Source: Bryobacterales bacterium
Lineage (GTDB): Bacteria > Acidobacteriota > Terriglobia > Bryobacterales > Bryobacteraceae
Assembly: GCA_027452065.1 (NCBI GenBank)
Contig: DAIDHC010000024.1
Location: 1-64,000 of the forward strand
DNA length: 64,000 bases
Direction of reading: 5' to 3'
Below, piece after piece: positions 51,695 to 61,261 of this stretch. The notes below the pieces were generated by a model. The model worked only from the letters and a program-made list of their open reading frames with translations. It made no database searches and had not been told where the DNA came from. The translations under genes were made by a program, and so were the position numbers. Numbering within the stretch: position 1 is the first letter of the stretch; the number at the start of each line of letters is the position of its first letter.

Positions 51695-53149
51695 ATGTCT
51701 CTCAACGTCAAACGCTCAGACACCATCCTCATTCCCGACCAGACCCGCGTTCTTCTCCGGCCCTTGAGTCCGGGCGGCCCCGAGAGGGTCGCCGCGATCG
51801 TCGCCCGAATCATGGCGCTGCCGGAAAACGAGGTGGGCCGCCTGCTCGAACAGGTGTGCGCCGAGTTCTCTCAGCGCCACCAGCACATCCGCGATCTGTT
51901 CCTGGATCGCTTCGAACACGTCAGCGAATCCTTGCCGGACTCTGCCGAAGTGTCCCTCCAGCGCCGCCTCTTGATCGGGTCGTATTTCCTGGCTGAGTAT
52001 TCCCTCGAATCCGCCGCCCTGTTCAATCCCTCCATTGTTCCGCACCCGGACCAGACCGCTCTGCCGGCCGGTGCGCTGCGGTTCATCCTCAGCCTGCGCG
52101 CTACCGGGGAAGGACATATTTCCTCGATTACGTTTCGAACCGGAATCATTCATGCCAACCTGCGGATCGAGGTCTTCCCCGCTACCGGATTTCTCACCGA
52201 GCCTCGTCAGATCCCGAACCCGCTTTACGAAAAGGCCCTGTTCGGACGGAAACTCTCCGAGCTCGGATTGGCCGGCGAATTCACGCGCCGCCTCATGCAC
52301 AAACTCGGCGTCTCGTTCTCCCTCGAAGATCTTCGAGCCGCGCTCCAGGCAGAACAGTTCATCCAGCCCGACGGCATGTCGCAGATCGATCAGGACGCCT
52401 CCCAGGGCATCTGGATTCTGGCCCGCTCCAACTACGAGGTCCAGTTCCAGCCCGATCAGCCCATCTCCGAACGCATCATCTTTCCCGCCACCCCCTCCCA
52501 GCGCAACGGCATCGAGGACGCCCGCTTCACCCGCTTCCTCGACGGAGATGGCTCCCACAATTACTACGCCACGTTCACCGCCTACGACGGCCGGCTCGTT
52601 GTGCCGGAACTGGTCGAGACTTCCGACTTCCTCAACTTTCGCTTCATCACCCTGAATGGTCCCGCCGCCGTCAACAAAGGCATGGCCATGTTCCCGCGCA
52701 AGATCGACGGCCGTTATGCCATGCTCTCCCGTCAGGACAACGAAAACATCTTTCTGATGTATTCCGACAATGTCCACTTCTGGAACGAGTGCACGCTCCT
52801 CCTCAAACCCGCTTTTCCCTGGGAACTCGTGCAGATCGGCAATTGCGGATCTCCCATCGAGACCTCCGCGGGCTGGCTCGTCCTCAGCCACGGCGTCGGC
52901 CCCATGCGCCAGTACTCCGTCGGCGCGTTCCTCCTCGATCGTGATGACCCGTCGAAAGTGATTGGACGTCTCCGCGAACCCCTGCTCAAACCGAACCGCA
53001 ACGAGCGCGAAGGTTATGTCCCCAACGTCGTCTACACCTGCGGCGCTCTCGTCCACAACGGCGAACTGATCATGCCCTATGGCCTCGCCGATCACGCCAC
53101 CGGCTTCGCCACCGTCCCGCTCGATGAGGTCCTGGCGGCGATGGAATGA
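51695..53149 (+). CDS. GH130-family glycoside phosphorylase
   Basis: This 484-residue protein has an N-terminal extension of about 140 residues and a five-bladed propeller core. NPSIVPHPDQ, SQGIWILARSNYEVQF, NGIEDARFTRF (the GxED signature with the catalytic Asp), FITLNGPAAVNKGMAMFPRKIDGRYAMLSRQDNENIF, LVQIGNCGSPIETSAGWLVLSHGVG and YVPNVVYTCGALVHNGELIMPYGLAD match GH130. The family phosphorolyses or synthesises beta-mannosides. Its place between two GT4 genes suggests making or recycling of a mannose-containing intracellular glycan. Confidence 0.87.
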   Translation: MSLNVKRSDTILIPDQTRVLLRPLSPGGPERVAAIVARIMALPENEVGRLLEQVCAEFSQRHQHIRDLFLDRFEHVSESLPDSAEVSLQRRLLIGSYFLAEYSLESAALFNPSIVPHPDQTALPAGALRFILSLRATGEGHISSITFRTGIIHANLRIEVFPATGFLTEPRQIPNPLYEKALFGRKLSELGLAGEFTRRLMHKLGVSFSLEDLRAALQAEQFIQPDGMSQIDQDASQGIWILARSNYEVQFQPDQPISERIIFPATPSQRNGIEDARFTRFLDGDGSHNYYATFTAYDGRLVVPELVETSDFLNFRFITLNGPAAVNKGMAMFPRKIDGRYAMLSRQDNENIFLMYSDNVHFWNECTLLLKPAFPWELVQIGNCGSPIETSAGWLVLSHGVGPMRQYSVGAFLLDRDDPSKVIGRLREPLLKPNRNEREGYVPNVVYTCGALVHNGELIMPYGLADHATGFATVPLDEVLAAME

Positions 53150-54177
53150 GCCTCACCAACAGAAGAATCGCTGTCCTGTCGCCCGTAGCCTGGCGAACCC
53201 CTCCCCGCCAATACGGAGCCTGGGAAACCGTTGCCGGCAACATCGCCGAAGGCCTGGTCTCCCGTGGCTGGGATGTGACGCTATTCGCCACCGGCGATTC
53301 CGTCACCCGCGCCCGCCTCCATGCTGTCGTGCCCCGCGGTTATGAAGAGGATTCCTCCATCGATCCCAAAGTAGCCGAATACCTCCACATCTCCGAAGCC
53401 TTCGAGCACGCCGCCGAGTTTGACCTCATCCACAGCCACTACGATTTCATGGCCCTCGCTTTTACCCGCTTGGTGAAGACGCCCGTCCTCACCACCATCC
53501 ACGGTTTCTCCTCTCCCAAAATCATGCCCGTGTATGAGAAATACCGCGACGGATACTTTGTCTCCATCAGCGATTCCGATCGCGCGCCGGGCTTGAACTA
53601 TCTCGCGACGGTCTACAACGGAATCGATCTTTCGCTCTACCCTTTTCAGGAGCGCGGCGGAGATCACCTCGTCTTCCTCGGCCGCATTCACCCCGACAAG
53701 GGCGTCCATCTGGCCATCCAGGCCGCTCGCCTGTCCGGCTTGCCGCTGCTCATCGCCGGCATCATCCAGGATCGGTCCTACTTCCGCGAGCAGGTCGAAC
53801 CCCACCTCAATGAAACCATCCGCTACATCGGGCCGGTGGACGTGGCCGGCAAAAACGAATTGTTCGCCCGCGCCCGCGCCCTGCTGCACCTGAACACCAT
53901 CCCGGAACGCTTCGGCCTCGTTCTCGCCGAAGCCAATGCCGCCGGCGTGCCCGTCATCGCCATGGACCTCGGCTCGTGCCGCGAAGTCATCCAGGACGGG
54001 CAAACCGGGTTCCTCGTCCAGAGCGTCGATCAGGCCGTAGAAGTCCTGAAGCGCCTCGGTGAAATCGACAGGTACGCCTGCCGCCAACGCGTCCGGCAGC
54101 GCTTCTCCGTTGACACAATGGTCCAGGCCTACGAGCGCGTTTACCAAACGATCTTCGAACGCCAGGCGGCGCGATAA
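53146..54177 (+). CDS. GT4 glycosyltransferase
   Basis: This 343-residue protein overlaps the GH130 stop (ATGA). GT-B pattern: IAVLSPVAWRTPPRQYGAWETVAGNIAEGL, DLIHSHYDFMALAFTRL, LVFLGRIHPDKGVHLAIQAA and the EX7E motif PERFGLVLAEANAAGVPVIA. Single-domain, cytosolic or membrane-associated, using a nucleotide sugar. It is the third gene of the GT4-GH130-GT4 cluster. Confidence 0.92.
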   Translation: MSLTNRRIAVLSPVAWRTPPRQYGAWETVAGNIAEGLVSRGWDVTLFATGDSVTRARLHAVVPRGYEEDSSIDPKVAEYLHISEAFEHAAEFDLIHSHYDFMALAFTRLVKTPVLTTIHGFSSPKIMPVYEKYRDGYFVSISDSDRAPGLNYLATVYNGIDLSLYPFQERGGDHLVFLGRIHPDKGVHLAIQAARLSGLPLLIAGIIQDRSYFREQVEPHLNETIRYIGPVDVAGKNELFARARALLHLNTIPERFGLVLAEANAAGVPVIAMDLGSCREVIQDGQTGFLVQSVDQAVEVLKRLGEIDRYACRQRVRQRFSVDTMVQAYERVYQTIFERQAAR

Positions 54178-54192
54178 AACCGCCTCCGCCCC

Positions 54193-54915
54193 TCACTCTC
54201 CTCCCAACACCTCCAGCCCCTTCCCGCCCTCCATCGCCCGCCACACCTCGTTGTACTCCTCCTCGCTCATCTCCCGCTTCAGTTGAAACCGGTATTCCCT
54301 TGGCCCCGCATGCAGCCGCGCCGATTTCTCCCCGCTCGTGATCGCCAGCCCCCGTGGCCCCTCCCGGCTGATGTTCTCAATGTCCCTCCTCCGCCACGTC
54401 CTCGATCCATCCTTCGCCCCGCTCCGGAACACGATCCTCTCCGCCCCGATCTCCAGCTCTCCTTGCACGCCCGCCCACCCGCGCAGCATCTTCGCCCCCG
54501 TCCTCCACACCGGCTTCCCATCCCCCTCCGCCACCCACGCCACCAGCCTTCCATCCATCCGCGCCCCCAACACCGCGTACAGTTTCCGCGCCGCCCCGTC
54601 TTCCTTCAACCGGTACACATACTCCCGGTCCCGCCCCAGCTCCCACTTTCTGTCCTCATATGTCACCACCGTCACCGCCTCCGGCGTCAGCGTCAACTGC
54701 TCAATGTCCCCATAGCGCCACGTCCGCCCGTGCTCCGCCTTCCCTCCCTCCTCGCGATACACAATCCCATCCGCGCCCGCCTCCAGCGTCCCGTTCGCTC
54801 CGCCGTGCCCGTGCACATGCCGCACCGCCACCCGCGCCGTCTCCGCGCAGAAGGCCGGCGCCGCCACCAGCGCCATCACGGCCGCGCCAATTCCCGCTTC
54901 AATTCGAAATGCCAT
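54193..54915 (-). CDS. Exported hypothetical protein downstream of cusA
   Basis: With ATG 54915 the protein has 240 residues and a signal peptide (FRIEAGIGAAVMALVAAPAFCA). The body repeats a PH-like beta pattern twice: LEAGADGIVYREEGG..TWRYGDIEQLTLTPEAVTVVTYED and LEIGAERIVFRSGAKDGSRTWRRRDIENISREG. It overlaps the 3' end of cusA by about 40 nt, so it belongs to the efflux operon. Function unknown. Confidence 0.72.
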   Translation of the reverse strand: MAFRIEAGIGAAVMALVAAPAFCAETARVAVRHVHGHGGANGTLEAGADGIVYREEGGKAEHGRTWRYGDIEQLTLTPEAVTVVTYEDRKWELGRDREYVYRLKEDGAARKLYAVLGARMDGRLVAWVAEGDGKPVWRTGAKMLRGWAGVQGELEIGAERIVFRSGAKDGSRTWRRRDIENISREGPRGLAITSGEKSARLHAGPREYRFQLKREMSEEEYNEVWRAMEGGKGLEVLGGE

Positions 54916-57900
54916 TTCCACACCTCATAAATTGCCGGATATACCACCAGCTCGAGCACGAACGACGTGAAGATCCCTCCGATCATCGGCGCCGCAATCC
55001 GTCTCATCACGTCCGCACCTGCCCCGTTCGACCACAAAATCGGCGCCAGCCCGAAAAACATGCACGCCACCGTCATGAACTTCGGCCGGATCCGCTTCAC
55101 CGCCCCGTGCAGAATCGCTTCCCGCAGATCCCGCGCGTTCCTCAGTCTCCCCTCCGCCCTCGCCTCCCCGTACGACAGGTCCAGATAGAGCAGCATGAAT
55201 ACCGCCGTCTCCGCGTCCACCCCCATCAACGCGATCAATCCCACCCACACTCCCACGCTCATGTTGTAGCCCAGCGCGTACAGCAGCCACACCGCGCCAA
55301 CGGCCGAAAACGGCGCCGCCAGCAGGATGATCATCGTCTTCGCCGCCGACTTCGTGTTCCAATACAGCAGAACCACTATCGCGATCAGCGTCACCGGCAG
55401 CACCAGCTCCAGCCTCTGCTTCACTCTCTCCATCCCCTCGAACTGCCCGCTCCAGGCCAGCGTGTATCCCGGCGGCAGCTTTACCATCCGCGCCACCGCC
55501 TTCTTTGCCTCCTCCACATACCCTCCGATGTCCCGCCCCGCCACGTCCACATACACATACCCGTTCAACATCCCGTTCTCGTCCCGCAGCATCGACGGCC
55601 CCGCCGCCACCCGCACCCGCCCCAGCTCCGACACCGGCACCTGCGCCCGCCCTCCCATCGCCGGCAGCAGAACTTTCTCCATCGTTTCCACCCGGCTCCG
55701 GAAGTCCCGCGCATACCGCACGTCCACCGGATACCTCTCCCGCCCCTCCACCGTCGTCGTCACGTTCTCTCCGCCCACCGCGCTCATCAGCGCCGCCTGT
55801 GCCTCCTCCATCGACAGCCCGTATCTCGCCAGCTCGTCCCTGTTCCACTCGAAGTCCACAAAATATCCCCCGCCCGTCCTCTCGGCAAACGCGTTCCTCG
55901 TCCCCCGCACCCCCGGCAGCACTCCCTCCAGCTCTCTCCCGAGCCTGTCGATCTCCGCGATGTCCGGCCCGTAAATCTTGATCCCCACCGGCGTCCTCAC
56001 CCCCGTCGTCAACATATCGATCCGCGCCTTGATCGGCATCGTCCACGCGTTGGCAACACCCGGCAGCCGCAGCGCCGCGTCCATCTTCCCGATCAGCTCG
56101 TCCACGCTCGCGTGCTCCGGCCACACCCGCCCCAGCGCTCCCGCCAGCCATCGCGGCGCCCACTCCGAATACCACCGCCCCACCTTCGGCCACTCCGCCT
56201 CCGGCTTCAACGCCACCACGGTCTCGGTCATCGACAGCGGCGCCGGGTCCGTCGGCGTCTCCGCCCTCCCCGCCTTCCCCAGCACCGTCGCCACTTCCGG
56301 AAATCCCCGCAGAATCCGGTCCTGCGTCTGCAGCAGCCTCTGCGCCTCCCCGATCGGCACCCCAGGCAGCGTCGACGGCATGTACATCAGCGTCCCTTCG
56401 TCCAGCGGCGGCATGAACTCCGTCCCCAGCCTCTCGTACACCGGCACCGTCGCCGCCACCACCACCGCCGCCCCGCCAATCACCACCCACTTCCACCTCA
56501 GCGCCCACTCGCACACCGGCTCGTACACCCGGATCAGCACTCTGCTGATCGGATGCTCCTCCTCCGCCCGGATCTTCCCCACCACCACCGCGTTCGCCAC
56601 CCTCCTCAGCCACCGCGGCCGGAACTCGAACTCCCGCGCCCGCGTCACCATCAGCCGCAGCGCCGGGTCCAGCGTCACCGCCAGCACCGCCGCGATGATC
56701 ATCGCCAGCGTTTTGGTATAAGCCAGCGGCCGGAACAGCCGCCCCTCCTGCTCCTCCAGCGTCAGCACCGGAAGAAACGACACCGCGATCACCAGCAGCG
56801 CGAAGAAACTCGGCCCCGCCACTTCCTTCACCGCCTCGATCACCACTCTCCGGTAATCCCCCTGCCTCCCTCCCTTCTCCCACTGCTCCAGCCTCTTGTG
56901 CGCCTGCTCCACCACCACGATCGAAGCATCCACCATCGCCCCGATCGCAATCGCAATCCCCCCCAGCGACATGATGTTCGACGTCATCCCCATCGCCTTC
57001 ATCGGCACAAACGCAATCAGGATCGCCATCGGTATCGTCAGCACCGGTATCAACGCGCTCGGAATGTGCCACAGGAAAACCAGAATCACTCCCGACACAA
57101 TCGCCATCTCCTCCATCAGCGTGTGCCGCAAATTCTCAATCGACCGCAGAATCAGGTCCGACCGGTCGTACCCACTCACCACCTTCACCCCCGCCGGCAG
57201 CCCCGGCCCGATCTCGCCCAGCTTCGCCTTCACCCTCTCAATCACTCTCAGCGCGTTCTCCCCCTGCCTCATCACGACAATCCCCGCCACCGCGTCCCCG
57301 TCTCCGTTCCAGTCCGCTATCCCCCTCCTCATGTCCGGCCCCAGCCCGACACTCCCCACATCCCTCACCCGCACCGGCACTCCCCCCACGCCGTCCCCCA
57401 CTCCGATCCGTCCAATGTCCTCCACGCTTCGCGCGTATCCCCGCCCCCGCACCATGTACTCGGTCCCGTTCATCTCCACCACCCTCGCCCCCGCGTCCTC
57501 GTTGCCCGCTCTCACCGCCTCCGCCACCTTCCCGATCCCCACGTTGTACGCCTGCAGCTTCACCGGATCCACGTTCACCTGGTACTGCCGCACGAACCCT
57601 CCCACACCCGCCACCTCCGCCACCCCCGGCACCGACAAAAGCTGGTATCGCAGAAACCAGTCCTGGATCGATCGCAACTGCGCCAGGCTCTGCCTCCCGC
57701 TCTCATCCACCAGCGCGTACTCATACACCCAGCCAACACCCGTCGCGTCCGGCCCCATCTCCGTCCTCACCCCCGCCGGCAGCTTCGGCAGCACCGCCGA
57801 CAAATACTCGAGCGTCCTCGACCTCGCCCAGTAAATATCCGTCCCTTCCTCGAAAATGATGTACACATACGAGTAGCCGAAGTCCGAATATCCCCGCACG

Positions 57901-58139
57901 TCCTTCACCCGCGGCGCCCCCAGCATCGCCGTCACAATTGGATACGTCACCTGATCTTCCACAATGTCCGGGCTCCGGTCCCACCGCGAATACACGATCA
58001 CCTGCGTATCGCTTAAGTCCGGAATCGCATCCAGCGGGATGTGCGCCAGCGACCACGCCCCCGCCGCCGCCGCGCCCAATGCCGCCAGCACCACCGCAAC
58101 CCCGTGCCGCGCGCAGTACTCGATCACCCGGTTAATCAT
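54876..58139 (-). CDS. cusA: CusA-type heavy-metal RND efflux pump
   Basis: A 1,087-residue inner-membrane RND transporter with twelve helices and two large periplasmic loops. CusA-type segments are MGPDATGVGWVYEYALVDESG, SIQDWFLRYQLLSVPGVAEVAGVGGFVRQYQV, MPPLDEGTLMYMPSTLPGVP and MPIKARIDMLTTGVRTPVGIKIYGPD. These mark the copper/silver subgroup of HME-RND pumps. Proton-driven export across both membranes with CusB and a TolC-like partner. It overlaps cusB by eight bases and the PH-like gene at its end. Confidence 0.93.
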   Translation of the reverse strand: MINRVIEYCARHGVAVVLAALGAAAAGAWSLAHIPLDAIPDLSDTQVIVYSRWDRSPDIVEDQVTYPIVTAMLGAPRVKDVRGYSDFGYSYVYIIFEEGTDIYWARSRTLEYLSAVLPKLPAGVRTEMGPDATGVGWVYEYALVDESGRQSLAQLRSIQDWFLRYQLLSVPGVAEVAGVGGFVRQYQVNVDPVKLQAYNVGIGKVAEAVRAGNEDAGARVVEMNGTEYMVRGRGYARSVEDIGRIGVGDGVGGVPVRVRDVGSVGLGPDMRRGIADWNGDGDAVAGIVVMRQGENALRVIERVKAKLGEIGPGLPAGVKVVSGYDRSDLILRSIENLRHTLMEEMAIVSGVILVFLWHIPSALIPVLTIPMAILIAFVPMKAMGMTSNIMSLGGIAIAIGAMVDASIVVVEQAHKRLEQWEKGGRQGDYRRVVIEAVKEVAGPSFFALLVIAVSFLPVLTLEEQEGRLFRPLAYTKTLAMIIAAVLAVTLDPALRLMVTRAREFEFRPRWLRRVANAVVVGKIRAEEEHPISRVLIRVYEPVCEWALRWKWVVIGGAAVVVAATVPVYERLGTEFMPPLDEGTLMYMPSTLPGVPIGEAQRLLQTQDRILRGFPEVATVLGKAGRAETPTDPAPLSMTETVVALKPEAEWPKVGRWYSEWAPRWLAGALGRVWPEHASVDELIGKMDAALRLPGVANAWTMPIKARIDMLTTGVRTPVGIKIYGPDIAEIDRLGRELEGVLPGVRGTRNAFAERTGGGYFVDFEWNRDELARYGLSMEEAQAALMSAVGGENVTTTVEGRERYPVDVRYARDFRSRVETMEKVLLPAMGGRAQVPVSELGRVRVAAGPSMLRDENGMLNGYVYVDVAGRDIGGYVEEAKKAVARMVKLPPGYTLAWSGQFEGMERVKQRLELVLPVTLIAIVVLLYWNTKSAAKTMIILLAAPFSAVGAVWLLYALGYNMSVGVWVGLIALMGVDAETAVFMLLYLDLSYGEARAEGRLRNARDLREAILHGAVKRIRPKFMTVACMFFGLAPILWSNGAGADVMRRIAAPMIGGIFTSFVLELVVYPAIYEVWKWHFELKRELARP

Positions 58140-59475
58140 GTTCCGGCCCCATCCCCGGCATCGCCGGCATCTTCTTCCCCTTCTCCGGTGGCGCCGCTTT
58201 CCCCGCCGCCCCCATCCCCGGCATCCCCGCCATCGCGCCCGCCGCCGCTTTCAACTGGCTCTCCGAGTCCACCAGAAACGTCCCCGACGTCACGATCCTC
58301 TCGCCCCTCTTCAGCCCCTTCACAATCTCCACCCTCTCCCCCAGCGCCTGTCCCGTCTCCACCTGCCGCGGCTCCAGGTACCCGTTGCCCCGGTCCACGA
58401 ACACCGTCTTGCGCTCGCCCGAGTCCAGCACCGCCTCCGCCGGCACCGTCAGCCTCTCGCCCGTCCCCGTGGCGAAGTCCACGTCCACATACATCTCCGG
58501 CTTCAGCCTCATCCCCGGGTTCGCCAGCTCCAGCCGCACCTGCAGCGTCCGCGTCGCCGCGTTCACCTCCGGCTGGATGTAGCTCACCCGCGCCGCTTGC
58601 GTCCGCCCGCCCTCGTAGGGCAGCCGCACCACCGCGCTCTGCCCCATCCGGATCTCGGCCGCGTCGGCTTCAAACACGTCCGCCATCACCCACACCCGGC
58701 TCAGATCCGCCACCGTGTACAGCTCCGTCTCCGGCGTCACCTTCTGCCCCGGAAACGCGTTCCGCGCCAGCACGTATCCGCTCACCGGCGCTCCCATCTC
58801 CACCGCCCGCACCGTCCGCCCCGTCCTCTCGATCTCCTCAATCTGCGCCCCGCTCAGCTCCCACAGCTCCAGCCTCTTCCGCGCCGCCGCCACCAGCGTC
58901 TCGCTGTCCGCCGCCGTCCCCGCCATCGTGCTGCCCTTCAGAATTCCCCTCGCCTTCACCGCCAGCAGCAGCTCTTCCTCGCTCGCCAGCATCTCCGGGC
59001 TGTAGATCGTCAGCAGCGCCTGCCCCTTCTCCACCCGCGCCCCGGTGAAGTCCGCCCGCACCTTCTCAATCCATCCCTCAACACGCGGATGGATCTTCGT
59101 CACCCTCGTCTCATCCACCGCCACCTTCCCTACCGCCCGCACCGTTCCGCCGCCGCTGGTCATTTCCACTTCCCCGTACCTCACCCCGATCAACTGCTGC
59201 CTCCCCTGGTCGATCCGCACCGTCCCCTCCGCCATCCCCGCCGGCGCCCCGGCCTCTTTCTCTCCCTCGTACACCGGCACCAGCTTCATCCCGCAGTCCG
59301 GCGCCACGCCCGGTTTGTCGGCTTTGTACGCCGGGTGCATCGGATCCTGCCAGTACAAAATCCTCCTCGCCTCCCGCCCCGCCGGCCCCGCCCGCCGCGC
59401 CGAATATTGGAGCCCCGCCCCGAATCCCGCCGCCACCAGCGCCGCCATCCCCACCGCCATCAAGATCTTTTTCAT
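58132..59475 (-). CDS. cusB: CusB-type periplasmic adaptor with N-terminal heavy-metal-binding domain
   Basis: This 447-residue protein has a signal/anchor (KKILMAVGMAALVAAGFGAGL). A heavy-metal-binding domain is at residues about 38-70 (YWQDPMHPAYKADKPGVAPDCGMKLVPVYE). Lipoyl/hairpin and barrel domains follow (GKVAVDETRVTKIHPRVEGWIEKV, GAPVSGYVLARNAFPGQKVTPETELYTVADLSRVWVMADVFE). The tail is Met/Gly/Pro-rich (MAGMPGMGAAG, MPAMPGMGPEHD), a further likely metal-binding stretch. It links CusA to the outer-membrane channel. Confidence 0.93.
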   Translation of the reverse strand: MKKILMAVGMAALVAAGFGAGLQYSARRAGPAGREARRILYWQDPMHPAYKADKPGVAPDCGMKLVPVYEGEKEAGAPAGMAEGTVRIDQGRQQLIGVRYGEVEMTSGGGTVRAVGKVAVDETRVTKIHPRVEGWIEKVRADFTGARVEKGQALLTIYSPEMLASEEELLLAVKARGILKGSTMAGTAADSETLVAAARKRLELWELSGAQIEEIERTGRTVRAVEMGAPVSGYVLARNAFPGQKVTPETELYTVADLSRVWVMADVFEADAAEIRMGQSAVVRLPYEGGRTQAARVSYIQPEVNAATRTLQVRLELANPGMRLKPEMYVDVDFATGTGERLTVPAEAVLDSGERKTVFVDRGNGYLEPRQVETGQALGERVEIVKGLKRGERIVTSGTFLVDSESQLKAAAGAMAGMPGMGAAGKAAPPEKGKKMPAMPGMGPEHD

Positions 59476-59485
59476 ACGCTCGTCC

Positions 59486-60739
59486 TCACTCGCTCAACTT
59501 CATCCCCGTCAGCTCCTCCAGCCGGCTCAGCGCCGTGTGGAAGCCCTGCATCTGCTCGTGGTAGCCCATCTCCAGTTCCACCACCCCGTCCGCGTTCGTC
59601 AGCACCGACATCATGTCCACCGCCCCGGTCTGATACGCGATCAGCGACGAGTTCAGCGCCAGCTTCGCCTGCGGAATCACCGTCCCCTCGTAGGCCGTCA
59701 GAATCTCGTACGCCGTCGTCGCCGCCAGATACTGCTCCCGGATCCGGAACCCGATCTCCCGCGCGTCCGCCTCCAGCGTGTGCCGCGCCTCGGCCACTCC
59801 GTCGCCGCGCTCGGCCAGCGCCGCCCTCTGCTTCCGGAAAAAGTACAACGGCACGTTGACGTCCGCCCGGAACACATACATCGGCGCCATCGGATGCTGG
59901 TTGAAATACCCCGCCGTGATTGTCGTGTCCGGGTAGTAATCCCTTCCCGCCAGGTTCCACTTGAGCTCCGAGCTCTGCAGCAGTTTTTCGTCCCTCTTCA
60001 GCTCTGGCGCGTCCTTCCGCCCGCGCGTCTCCAGCTCATCCAGCCTCAGCGCCGGCGCGTGCGCGTGCGGTTCGGCCGGCCTCCCCAGCTCCGCTTCCGC
60101 CGGCCGGTCCAGCAGAGCGTTGATCTCCGCCGCCTCCGTCGCCTGCTCCTGCCGCAGTTGCATCAGCTTCGTCTCAATCAGCGACACCCTCGTCTGCGAC
60201 TTGAAAACGTCTTGCTGCGCCGCCTTCCCCGCCGCATACCGCGCCTCGGCCACCTCGAGCAGCCTCCGGTAAATGTCCCGCCCTTCCTCCAGCACCGCCT
60301 CCGCTGCATACGAATGCTGATACCGGTAAAACGCCTGCTTCACCCGCGACACCACGTTCAGCTCCACCGCTTGGTAGTTTTCGAATTCCGCCTCCGCGTC
60401 TTTCCCCGCCGCCTCCTCCCTCAACCTCCTCTTGCCCGGATAAAAAAACTGCTGCGACACCTGCACCCCGATGTTGCTCGTCGGATACACCCCCAGCCCC
60501 GCCCCCGGCAGCGGATTCCCGTTGCTCGTGTACCCCATCGACACCACCGGATCCGGCAAACTCCCCGCCTGCGCCGGCCTCTGCCGCATCCCCTCATACC
60601 TCTTCTGCGCCGCCAGAATCTCCGGATTCCTCTTCAACGCCTCCGCCACCACCTCATCCAGATCCAGCTCCCCCGCGGCCCGCACAATCCCCGGACCCAT
60701 CACCACCGCCAACCCCACCGCCGCCAAAATACTCCGCAT
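59486..60739 (-). CDS. TolC-family outer-membrane efflux channel (CusC-like)
   Basis: With ATG 60739 (GGTGGAGAG upstream) the protein has 417 residues and a signal peptide (RSILAAVGLAVVMGPGIVRAA). Two OEP repeats of long helices are visible: LDEVVAEALKRNPEILAAQKRYEGMRQRP..GSLPDPVVSMGY, and FRADVNVPLYFFRKQRAALAE with YLAATTAYEILTAYEGTVIPQAKLALNSSLIAYQTGAVDMM. First gene of the cus operon. The upstream frame extension has the composition of the repeat region and is rejected. Confidence 0.92.
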   Translation of the reverse strand: MRSILAAVGLAVVMGPGIVRAAGELDLDEVVAEALKRNPEILAAQKRYEGMRQRPAQAGSLPDPVVSMGYTSNGNPLPGAGLGVYPTSNIGVQVSQQFFYPGKRRLREEAAGKDAEAEFENYQAVELNVVSRVKQAFYRYQHSYAAEAVLEEGRDIYRRLLEVAEARYAAGKAAQQDVFKSQTRVSLIETKLMQLRQEQATEAAEINALLDRPAEAELGRPAEPHAHAPALRLDELETRGRKDAPELKRDEKLLQSSELKWNLAGRDYYPDTTITAGYFNQHPMAPMYVFRADVNVPLYFFRKQRAALAERGDGVAEARHTLEADAREIGFRIREQYLAATTAYEILTAYEGTVIPQAKLALNSSLIAYQTGAVDMMSVLTNADGVVELEMGYHEQMQGFHTALSRLEELTGMKLSE

Positions 60740-61261
60740 CGCTCTCCACCTGCCTTCCCAGTCACACAACCAAGCCCACCGTGCGCCACTGCCTTCCGCG
60801 CACCCCACGGCCAACCGCGCCCCGCGCCGCAAACGGCGAGCCGCCCGCGCCACGTTCCGCGCACCCCGTGTCCGCCGCCGCGGTCGAGCGTCCCGGCCCG
60901 GCCGCGCTCAGTGAGCCCGAAGCCCCAAGCCGCAGACGCGCCGCCGCTTCCGTCACGCTCCGCGCGCTCTACGCCCGGCGCCGCACTCGAGCGTCCCCAG
61001 CCACGCCGCGCTCAGCCAGCGAAGCCCAGCCGCACCCGCCGCGCCCGCGTCCCACTGAATTCAGCCAGCGAAGCCCAGCCGCACCCGGCGCGCCCGCGTC
61101 CCACTGAATTCAGCAAGCGAAGTCCAGCCGCACCCGGCGCGCCCGCGCCCCACTGAATTCAGCCAGCGAAGCCCAGCCGCACGCACGGCGCACGAAGCCC
61201 CGCAAACGCGCAGCCGCGCCCCGGCGCACGCGGCGCCGCAAGTGCGCGCCCCGCCCGCGCC
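60740..61261. other. Intergenic region with tandem repeat and extreme C-richness
   Basis: No gene is seen in these 522 bases. It contains short degenerate copies of a GCCCAGCCGC-like motif and the 49-bp tandem repeat at 61013-61182. The promoter of the cus operon must lie near its left end, but no clear -35/-10 pair stands out. Confidence 0.55.
61013..61182. repeat. 49-bp tandem repeat (three copies plus a partial)
   Basis: Units start at 61013, 61062, 61111 and 61160, exactly 49 bp apart. Each begins CAGCCAGCGAAG (CAGCAAGCGAAG in the third) and ends CCCACTGAATT. Junctions create GAATTC three times. A few substitutions separate the copies. There are no variable spacers, so this is a minisatellite and not a CRISPR array. 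Confidence 0.9.

Noticed and set aside
54660-58016. 1,118-residue plus-strand frame opposite cusA
   Set aside because: Low-complexity Arg/Pro/His sequence caused by high GC on the strand opposite a clear RND transporter.
61013-61182. CRISPR array
   Set aside because: Repeats are directly adjacent at a 49-bp period with no variable spacers and no cas genes nearby.
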